Part shown: one piece after another, positions 55,898-64,000 of the stretch
Numbering within the stretch: the stretch's first letter is position 1
Layout of the letters: every line of letters starts with the position of its first letter
Origin: CAVOGJ01 sp963695405
GTDB lineage: Bacteria > Planctomycetota > Planctomycetia > Pirellulales > Pirellulaceae
Length of the DNA stretch: 64,000 bases
Assembly: GCA_963695405.1 (NCBI GenBank)
Contig: CAVOGJ010000017.1
Span: forward strand, 93,590-157,589
Reading direction: 5' to 3'
Translations under genes and position numbers: made by a program
The notes under the pieces: model-generated
Database searches by the model: none
Told to the model about the DNA's origin: nothing
What the model saw: only the letters and a program-made list of their open reading frames with translations

Positions 55898-56758
55898 CTA
55901 CACTTGTTGCCCGCACGCGATCGGGCTAGTCGGGGAGAAGTGGGATCGCGACCACCGCGTTACGGCGTCGATCAATCGCTGCTGGTGCGACAAGAGCGTT
56001 ATCGTATGATCCATATCAGGCCAGAATTCAACGTCTACCTTATCGGCATCGACGGACGGATACATGTCGCCAAATTGCGATGCGTAGTTGTACGATTCGA
56101 TCTGACCTCGGCTGAAAGTGAAAAGCAATTTGACGTTGCGCGCTATCAGCTGTCGAAGCATCGCTTCCGCCTCCGCTCGTGGCGGCAGGTCCATGACGTA
56201 ACCGGACAATCCTGCGGGTGCATCATAGAACGACCTTTGTCGACGTCGCTGCATGGCCAAGCCCGATCTCTTTAAAACATTCCACCAAGACTGCCACCGC
56301 AGCAACCGCGGCCAATAGTGGTGAATGTAATATCTGGGCGTGCGGTAGCAATAGCCATCCAGTAACACGGCACCGACGACACGTGGGTCCCGCACTGCTG
56401 TGCGAAACGCAAGGTCCGCGCCCGTGCACAGCCCGAGCGTTACAAACCGTCGGATGCCCATCTTGGCCTCGAAATAGTCCATCACCGATTTTGAATCCTC
56501 GAACCGGCATTGGTGGTAGGGCAGCCCATCCATACGAGGTAGGCTGTCTCCCAGCCCCGAAATATCGAAACGGATAGATGCGAATCCGTGGGCCCCCAAT
56601 GCCCTGGCGAGCTTGACTGACATTCGATTGGGTCCCACTCGATGAATCAGTCCGGCGTTGGACATTACAAATGCGACCTCTGACTTACGATTCGCAGGGT
56701 CGTGCAGAATTCCTGCCAAGGACTTATGCTCGCCCAGCGACAGCGCTTTTTCATGCAT
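55898..56758 (-). CDS. Alpha/beta hydrolase, exosortase-associated type (hydrolase 1-like)
   Basis: A member of the alpha/beta-hydrolase families found with exosortase and exopolysaccharide genes. The elbow is GLCTGADLA, so the nucleophile position is Cys, as is typical of these GLCSGA-type proteins. An Asp/His pair is plausible in the C-terminal half (WPDMDHTITLL). The FRFDISGLGDS loop follows the usual RxDxxGxGDS pattern. 286 residues, intact frame. It overlaps the preceding hydrolase by 8 bases (ATGCATGA), so translation is coupled. Its substrate is unknown. Confidence 0.78.
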   Translation of the reverse strand: MHEKALSLGEHKSLAGILHDPANRKSEVAFVMSNAGLIHRVGPNRMSVKLARALGAHGFASIRFDISGLGDSLPRMDGLPYHQCRFEDSKSVMDYFEAKMGIRRFVTLGLCTGADLAFRTAVRDPRVVGAVLLDGYCYRTPRYYIHHYWPRLLRWQSWWNVLKRSGLAMQRRRQRSFYDAPAGLSGYVMDLPPRAEAEAMLRQLIARNVKLLFTFSRGQIESYNYASQFGDMYPSVDADKVDVEFWPDMDHTITLLSHQQRLIDAVTRWSRSHFSPTSPIACGQQV

Positions 56759-57523
56759 CGGTCTCGCCTATCCAGGACGCGATTGTGGCCAAGGTCTGAG
56801 CAGGCACCAACTCGTTCGACTCTTCCGATCTGGCTCCCCAAACTCGAGGCCCGGGGATGAACGCCGTCGCCACCTCCATCTTCAAGCGAATCCAGTGCTG
56901 CCTTAGTGCCTTGTAGCTCGATGAATCTTGACAATGTACCAGACTCACTTGTTTGTTCGGGTTCTGCTTGATTTTCGTCAAGTCCAAATCCCGTAGTTGA
57001 CGCCGCATCGTTGGCGAAAACTCAAAACCCTGGAGACCGTCCCGCACGTCGTCAAACGCCGGCCGGCCAGTTCGCTCTTCGTGAAGCCGCACCATTTCGT
57101 CGTAATAATCTCTACCGCATACAACGGGGTCCCAAAGCACTAATTTGTTCAAGCTTTTGATTTCACTTGCGACGATCGCAGCCAGGCTTCCCCCAAGCGC
57201 AGTCCCACCAGGCCAACGTTGCGGACGCCACCCATATCTTGCAGTTCGCTGACGGCGGCCTTGATGTCTTCGCAACATCGATCGAGCCGCGTCTCGCCGC
57301 CATCGCCAGCGGAATCGCCGCAGCCATAATAGTCAAATCGGAGCACCGGGTGGCCAGACTTTGCCAAACTGCTTGCCAAGACGCGCATCGCCCGATGAGC
57401 CAATAAGTACTCTCGGTGTAATGGCTGACACAACACGACACCCAACTTCTTGCTCGTGCCGACCGGTGGGTGAAAAACGCCGAATAGCCGTTTACCTCCT
57501 GTGCCAAAAAAGAAAGGGATCAT
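56751..57523 (-). CDS. Alpha/beta hydrolase (hydrolase 2-like), one frame break
   Basis: Paired paralogue of the next gene. It has the strand-turn block VLRFDYYGCGDSAGD and an elbow that reads GLRLGGSLAA when one G is restored to the GGGGG at 57190-57194. That elbow has Arg where a Ser nucleophile is expected, a known feature of this exosortase-linked group, so ordinary serine hydrolysis is doubtful. An initial MIPFFFGTGGKRLFGVFHPP matches the family start. Corrected length is about 257 residues. Two such hydrolases in tandem are characteristic of exosortase-associated polysaccharide loci. Confidence 0.75.
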
Positions 57524-57791
57524 GGTTTTCAGCCGTTCAGCCCGCCAAATGTGTCGTACGAATACACCTCACTCGATGACGTTACGTGATCGATCATGAT
57601 TATTGAGTGTTGCGTAGAATATTCCGTCTTCGCCAGCCAGTTGGCGAATGAAGCTGACAATTCAGTAGCGCAAACGATGAAATGCGAGGTGCAGTTCGCT
57701 GAGTCGCGTAAACAAGAAGTTGATCCGTTGCATTACCGGTAGCGAATGGTCGCCGCGGCGGCCGACCTTACCCCATCCTGATTCGCGGGGC

Positions 57792-59513
57792 CTAAGCACT
57801 TTTTTCGATCCGACGAGCCAGCGATTGAATACACCGGTCGATTTGACGATAGGTCGCTTCGAATTCCTCTTGCCCCCCTCCAAACGGGTCTTCAATGTAC
57901 GGTGACGAATCACCACCCAGCTCTGCCAGGAGAAAAATCCTCTTGTTTAAATGGCTAAATCTATTGGTTAGTGCGAGATAGTTTTCCTTGTCGAAGACAA
58001 TGACAATCCCGTCGGTATTTACCAGGTCGTTTTCCAAGCCACGAGATTCGTGACCGGTAAGATCGACTTGAAATTTGCGAGCTGCGACGATTGCGGTAGC
58101 GGGGCTTTTGCGACCGGATTTCGGATAATAGCCGCACGATTCGACAGCGACATCCGGAAGGTAGCGTCTGGCGATCTGCTCCGCAAATGGGCTGCGACAG
58201 ATGTTCCCCTTGCAAACGAAAAGGATTCGCTTGGACCGGGCCATCAACTTCGCCGCTCGACGCGCCCTCCGCTGGGGCCATTGGCGTCGATTTTCGAATT
58301 TTCGCTCGATGGCCCTCAGGTGGACCTTCGTCCACACATCGCGAAGAATACGTCTGAAGTTCTCGATGCCTGGCTTCCAATCATCGAGAACCAGTGTATC
58401 GAAACGTTCGCGGAGGGTTAGCAAATTGAATATTTCGGACATGACCGCTGTTGAGCTTCTGGTATGCAAATCCGGATCGGTTTTGTCCGCCTGCAGGTTT
58501 TCCACGAACCAGTTCAAGTCCCGTTTGACATTCCGTGCGTAAATGTTGGTTGTGTAGGACGGATCAAAGTCCCTCTCATGGTCCACCAGCATGGAATAAA
58601 GGAAGTAAGGAAAATCGGCCTTCGCGGCCAAGGCCAGCGGTAGCGATCCCCAGAAGCGAGCATTGATTTCCAGAAAGACCCATTTTTGCGATTTTTTGTC
58701 GAGGACAAACTCGACCATGGCCACCCCGGTATAATCCAGGGCCCGCATCAATGATTTCGTGGCCTCCAGCAACTCTGCGTTCGATGGCGATCGAGCGTCG
58801 ATACGAGCTGCCGCCCCCGGACGCTGGTTGGTGAACACGCTCGTGTTGAAAGGCGAAGAGCACGTCGCCGTGGTGACAGAGCACTTCCACGCCCATCCCC
58901 GTGCCAAAAAACAACTCTTGAATTTGGACATCTCCGACCGTCAGCATTCGTCGAGCCGTCTCATCGAGTTCTACGTCTGAATGAACTTTACGGACGTAGG
59001 CCTTGGAAGTAGAGATTCTTGTAGTTGAATGATGAAGCCGGCTTGACATAGAGCGGGAATCGCAACGATGTTCGCACCTCGTCCAGTTCGCTCATGTTCG
59101 ATATCGAAACGGATTGAGGACAGGGGACTCCCAGCGTCGTCGCTAAATCGTAGGACTTGATCTTGTTTTGACAGATTTCGAACGTCGTCGAAGCAACCAA
59201 ATAGATTCGTTCATTGCCAGCGATCTCATCTCGATGGCCTTGTAGTGGAATGATCACCGGATCGGTACAAGGGATGACCAAGTCGTAGCCTTCCGTCGTG
59301 ATCAATCGCCCCAATTCGGACGACCAGTCGCTTGAGTGCTCGTTGAATCCCGGTATTTGGACCTCGGCCGGAAACATATCGCGAACGGGCGACAAGCGAG
59401 TCAGGGGCGTGCCAGCCGAGGTGGACGCACAGATTCTTCCTACCCAACGAGCGAACGACGGACAATGTCGCTCGCTCATCGCTACCGAGCACCAAGACTT
59501 TGCGATTTTTCAT
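57792..59513 (-). CDS. ATP-grasp enzyme fused to low-molecular-weight protein tyrosine phosphatase, three frame breaks
   Basis: N-terminal ~390 residues: an ATP-grasp ligase/carboxylate-amine enzyme (MKNRKVLVLGSDERATLSVV start, PLYVKPASSFNYKN lysine block, GGGSSYRRSI, MVEFVLDKK ... FLEINARFWGSLPLA with metal-binding Glu and Asn). C-terminal ~150 residues: LMW-PTP with the P-loop VCKGNICRSPFAEQ (C-x5-R-S) and the general-acid DPFGG. Breaks at 59372-59374 (T missing), 59005-59006 (C extra) and 58780-58781 (A extra) restore one chain of about 573 residues. LMW-PTPs of this type control polysaccharide tyrosine kinases. The N-terminal enzyme probably forms an amide or ester bond. The internal ATG before ARSKRILFVCK could also start a separate phosphatase. 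Confidence 0.8.
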
Positions 59514-60359
59514 ACTGGAATGATATCGTGTGTCAATGAAAGCGGAATCGTATCACAGGTTCGTTCGCAGTAATCCAGCCTGATCAGGTTGAGTGGTTGA
59601 GCAAGCCTTGTCCGATAAATTCTTTGATCTTCGTATCACATCGTTGGACTCGATGAGTCCGGCGGTGTCGAGATGATGTGAAACCAGGGATATCATTGGG
59701 GGCCCGACCTTGCTGGTCGGAAGCAGCCCATGACCTGCTGGCGCCCCACTCCTACTAGCTCAGGTTGAAGTGGCTTTATCGTGGCACAAAGTGAGATCGT
59801 CCTAAGGGGGCAAGTACAACCGCCGTTTGTTCTCACCAACGGCAGTAGCCGGCAAAGGTGCGTCCTGTGACATCACCCATAGAATGGCAGGTCATGGGCG
59901 GAAGCCTGTTAGGTATCATCATATACGCCGTGGCCGCCTTGTAAGGAAAACCTTGGGCAATCCCGCCGCGTTCTTCTACGTGGCGGCAATCACATGTCTG
60001 GTAAGTGGTAAGCGTTGGACGTTGTCGCTTTCTTTCTGGGACCCCTGCCAGCGGCCCGCCCCCTCGCTGGGTGGGGTGACGGAGGTCCTGACGGGAAAAC
60101 CCCTACAGAGAAAGATTCGCGGCCGAAGCCTTGTTCCTGCTGGTACCGGCGTTGGGGCTTTCCCGACCCGGACAGGGAAGCACGGCCTGGCGCCATCCCC
60201 TCGTCAGAGGTGGGCTCTAGCGGAGATTTTCCGCCAAATCGCAGTGATTTCCGCGGTGCGGTGATTGCGAACGTCCTGCCGCGCGGTATTTTGACCGCTT
60301 GCACCGATTCTAACGATCTGGGAGTTGACCGTCCCAAAAACGTTGTCAGGGGAAAAAGA
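59514..60359. other. Long gap with a hairpin, no gene recognised
   Basis: About 850 bases. A CCGACC-TTGCT-GGTCGG hairpin lies at 59704-59720. Open frames on the + strand (59827-60264, and 60015 to the secreted gene) have arginine/proline-rich compositions without a family. It divides the left-transcribed cluster from the rightward secreted protein and may hold remnants of an inserted element; none could be identified. Confidence 0.45.
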
Positions 60360-63192
60360 ATGTTATGTTTCAGAGGCGGCAGCAAAATTAACCCATTCTA
60401 CTGCATTGCCGCACTCGTCTTGAGCTTGTTATATTTCCCAACCGTCCTGATGCCCGCGACCCACGCCGACTGCGGCCGCTTCCTTGATACTGACATCGAG
60501 CAGCCGTACGCCCTCGAAGGAACAGCCCCTATGCGACTGAGAAAACCGTCTGAATCCCGCGGCGCGAGAAAAGCGGGGGGTGTTCGAACCTCTGGAAGCG
60601 CCGGGAACTACTTTCGGCGTCGCCGCTGGACTTGAGTACTTCGTTAAACCAAGTGGAGGGTTTGGTACGTGCGGCCCAAGCACCATTGGCCTGGGTCGGA
60701 TCGCCGCTCACCGACTTGCCGAGCCGGGACAATCTCCAGTCCGAGGATCCTGTGGCAGGTTCGCAGGGATCGCCGGGTATCCCCCTGGCCGCAGTCGACA
60801 TTGCCGGCGACACCACGGAGGTCGAGAACGGGAGTCTGGCTGCAGTTGAGTGCGGATGTGCTGAATGAATGGACCGATTGGGCCGACAAGGGGCTGCCGG
60901 TGGAGTGGAGTCAGTACACAGGGCCGGGCACGGCCGAATTCAGCGACCGCTTCAGCGCGAACTCCCTGGTGCGATTCGACGTGGCGGGCGATTACGAACT
61001 GCATTTATCGATCATCAGTGAGGGTCTCACCATTGTGGCTCGCCTGGCCGTCACGGCGACCGTCGCACAGGGTGACGTGATCAACATTAATCAGGCCTGG
61101 CTCAATGCACAGGGCGAAGGCCCATACTACCTGGACCAGCAGGGCAAGACATACACGCTTGCAGACAGATGTTGCGACCGACGGTACGGCCTTCGCGATC
61201 ATTGCGAAGGACGTCACGTTTGATCTGAACGGCCATACGGTTACCTACGACAATGCCGCACCGATCGTCATTCCCAACGGTAGTTTCGAGCAGGGGACTG
61301 GCGGGGCGGCGACGGGGTGGGATTTTGCGAATGCCCCAAACGCAGAACGCTATCAAGGCGTCTGGCTGCACAACGAAGTTTACGACGGCGAGCAATCGCT
61401 CAAGTTCAACTGACACGCACCAGCAACCAGCACGTCGCCTCCACCGGCACGATCACGCTCGAGGCGAACACGACGTACAGTCTGTCGGCAATGTTTGAGT
61501 ATGGTGGGCAGGGGGACGCGAATAATCCCGGCGTAAAGGTTACGTCCGCCTCGTCGGCGATGGCCTGACGACGAGGGAAGTCGCGTGGACCAAACGAACT
61601 GGCGTGGTATTCAGTTGCAAGAGGGCACCTTTACTACCGGCGGACTCTGCGGAAACGTATACAATCCAGGTCGGGATGAGGGGCACGCCGGCGCGACCAA
61701 GCCGTTCTATATTGATGACGTGAAGGTGCAGCGAACCCAAGGCTTACGGGGTCATGGTTTCACGCGCCGGACGTGGCTTGCCGGAGGCACATGCCGGGAC
61801 GTTGCTACGGTACGGATCGGCTGGAAACAACGCCAACCGTCCACCGGGGCGCATTTCCAGGGGCAAGACGGGGCCACACTTGCAGTCACGCAGTATATAT
61901 TGGCTACGCCGGGAGCGGCGTATCGCTTTCGAACCTTAGAGTGACGGTACATGGTGCCAATACGTCCGCTTTCTCGGGACGATGACAGCCTATCTACGCC
62001 CGTGACGGTGACGGGCGACGACGCTCACGAGCAACGTGCAAGACGATCACCATCGCGGGATGCGTTTAACGGCGCTATTTTAGTCTCGCTTACGGGGACA
62101 ATTACCGACAACGAAATCACCAATGGGCCACACGGCGGCGTCGTCATGGGCGGGCAGTCCATCCGAAATCTACGGCAACAGCATTCAGTTGAAGACACGT
62201 TACACGAATGCGTTCGCCATTATCGGTTCCGCCAGCAGCCATATTTATGGCAACACGATAAATCTGGGGACTGGTGAGTTCACGTCGCGGGATCGGTGTG
62301 AACGGGGGAACAGCCGAGAATCCCCTGCTCGTGTACGACAATGTGATACACGTTCAACAGCTTGCGAATAATCAGGAGTACGAAGGCACCCCGGGTGGTG
62401 GAACGTACGCCATCCAGTTGGAAGGGACGAGCTACGCCCAAATTTACAGTAACGGAGTCTATGCCTATGGGACAGGCGCGAGGCTCATGCCCTCCGCATC
62501 GGCCCCTACAATCCTGGTGTTCCCGTCCCCGTCGGAGTGTCGATTCACAATAACAAGCTAGTCGCAATAAGCAGCGCGAGCATAGCCGCTCCCTTAAAGA
62601 TGCAAGGACCGGCTGATAGCGATCTTTCAGGCATTGATTTCTACGACAATATGATGGAAACAAACAACGTAGTAATCAGTGCTTCAGTCAACGCGAACAT
62701 TACTCTAAGTCGTACGCGTATTACGGTTGTTGACCCGGTTGAAGATCTCCGGCCGTCTTTGGTACTGAATACAAGACTGGCACAGATGTTCACAGCAACA
62801 TCCGTTTTGTTGATTCGACGTTTGCGGACAGTGCTAGCGCGGATTATTTTGCGGCGGGAACGGTGACGTATCGAAACAGCGGATCGATCGTAGATGCTAG
62901 AATGAACATCGACGTGGAATGGACGACCATTTTTACGGTTTTCGACATGAGGAACGATCCTGTAAGTGGTGCGACCATTGTCATCACCAATTCCAACGGT
63001 GTTCAAGTGTTCGCAGGCACTACCGATAATAATGGACGAGTCGCTGTGCCTCTCAGAGGGTATCGGATCCTAGGTGATGCCCGAACGCAAAGCGGCAACT
63101 ATCACGTTATGGCAAGTTTGAATGGTTCGGAAGACGAGCAAGATTTTGCGGTGAACGGATTGCAAACCATCCAATTACAACTGGGTACCTAA
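60360..63192 (+). pseudogene. Large secreted right-handed beta-helix protein, fragmented by at least nine frame shifts
   Basis: One exported protein of about 940 residues seems to be spread over all three frames. The ATG at 60360 has AGGGG upstream and a signal peptide (FYCIAALVLSLLYFPTVLM). Next come an Ig/PKD-like part (VWLQLSADVLNEW ... NSLVRFDVAGDYELHLSI), a lectin-like jelly-roll part (IPNGSFEQGTGGAATGWDF), and beta-helix turns (EIYGNSIQLKT, HIYGNTINLGTG, QIYSNGVYAY). A C-terminal Ig/transthyretin-like domain ends in INGLQTIQLQL-type residues. Frames switch near 60.55, 61.15, 61.4, 61.56, 61.75, 61.95, 62.16, 62.27, 62.53 and 62.8 kb. Whether this is decay or consensus error is unresolved. 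Function is probably glycan binding or cleavage. Confidence 0.65.
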
Positions 63193-63407
63193 ACCAGTGA
63201 GTTTATTGATGTTCTGGTTCGGCGGAAAATGGAATTCCGAATTCGGGCTTAAGTGAAAAACGTGGGACGCGTCCTGGTGGTTTGACGGTGGGTTTATCGC
63301 ATGAGGCCAAAGTTTGAAGCAAACTTCGGCACTCGGGTTGCTCCCTAGCATTGCCCTTTCCTCCGCACAAGTTCGTTCGTTGTATTTTCTGACTGACGTT
63401 TTGCCTG

Positions 63408-64000
63408 TTATCTGGCGCGCGCCTGCTCCAGCTTTCGGTCGCGCTCCTCACTGATCACCTAGCTCAGTCCAGCGAGACAATCTGCAGGCGTGATGTAGCC
63501 AATTGGTCTGCCCCTATTTCTTGGTCCACTTGGTATGAGAGTCGGGGTTAGGGAATAGGTGCGGTCTCTTCTTTCGCGGTGTGCTGCTGCAGCGACCGTA
63601 GCGGAAGCGGCACACCGCGACGCGATTGCCGAGGGGGTCTGGTAGCCGAGACTGCTGTGGGGACGCTCCTCGTTGTGCTCGTGGAGGCGACGCTGAGCGA
63701 ACCGCGCGAGCCTCGGTGAGGTTCATGAATTCTTCCACGTTCAGCAGCTCGTCGCGAAGACGGCTGAAGAAGGATTCGGCAAAGCCGTTATCCCATGGTG
63801 CGCCTGGCTCGATACAGCATCTCCAATCCTGCCCTCTCGGCGTGACGCCGAATCTCCTTGGCGATAATTCGGGACCGTTGTCACTGCGAATATGTCGCGG
63901 AACTCCACGGCTTACAAACAGACTCGTCAAGATATCGATCACTCGATCCGCGGTGATACCACGGCTGACTTCCAACGCCAGTAAGCGTCTCTGAGCACCA
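63408..64000 (-). mobile_element. IS3-type transposase (integrase core), partial and frame-broken at the window edge
   Basis: DDE transposase C-terminal part; the N-terminus lies beyond 64000. The integrase core is clear: a helix before IRSDNGPEL (second Asp), IEPGAPWDNGFAESFFSRL (catalytic Glu), and HNEERPHSSLGYQTP, which is typical of IS3/IS2 OrfB. Piecing frames together gives an end at 63408 (ISEERDRKLEQARAR then stop). At least three one-base shifts separate the pieces. No terminal inverted repeat could be assigned on the left, and the right end is outside the window. Confidence 0.8.

Noticed and set aside
59827..60264. 145-residue + strand ORF before the secreted protein
   Set aside because: Unnatural composition and no start signal; adjacent frames look equally open by chance.

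Overview
The window most likely comes from a planctomycete (Planctomycetota, probably Pirellulales-like). Pointers are PEP-CTERM secreted proteins, a Hanks-type kinase next to ftsH/rsgA, proline-rich membrane proteins, dispersed repeats whose translations read as spurious ETQRHRG-type peptides, and moderately high GC. This assignment is inference from gene content; no rRNA or other phylogenetic marker gene was seen.

Layout. 0.2-9.6 kb is a well-preserved housekeeping block: a POT-family peptide transporter (+), then on the minus strand recQ, ftsH, rsgA and a Ser/Thr kinase, the last three closely packed. 9.7-12.5 kb holds a Rieske oxygenase bracketed by two repeat arrays of one family in opposite orientation. 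12.5-19.5 kb carries small secreted or membrane proteins (two PEP-CTERM) and a complete group II intron with its reverse transcriptase, lying next to more copies of the same repeat.

19.2-59.5 kb is a large, almost entirely minus-strand biosynthetic locus. In transcription order it encodes: an ATP-grasp/LMW-phosphatase fusion, two alpha/beta hydrolases of the exosortase/exopolysaccharide type, a TIGR04325-like methyltransferase, an acyltransferase-3 membrane protein, a small unknown, an approximately 4,530-residue NRPS-PKS (A-PCP-KS-degenerate AT-AT-ACP-aminotransferase-C-A-PCP-C-A-PCP), a polysaccharide deacetylase, a carbamoyltransferase, an A-PCP module, a PKS (KS-AT-KR-DH-PCP-TE), a P450, a fatty-acyl-AMP ligase fused to an acyl-CoA dehydrogenase, a free ACP and a type II thioesterase. 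A CheR-like methyltransferase and a membrane-anchored NTF2-like protein sit on the opposite strand. The logic suggests an acylated, carbamoylated beta-amino-acid-containing peptide-polyketide; Ser and Gly are read from the A-domain pocket residues. 60.4-63.2 kb is a large secreted beta-helix protein in many frames, and the right edge is a partial IS3-type transposase.

A cross-cutting observation: at least 17 genes or gene segments from 13 kb rightwards are split by single-base gains or losses, mostly at short homopolymers, while the catalytic motifs stay intact in alternating frames. I therefore annotate joined genes and give the approximate break points. Consensus sequence error is the simplest explanation; real decay is the alternative, most plausible for the last 4 kb.
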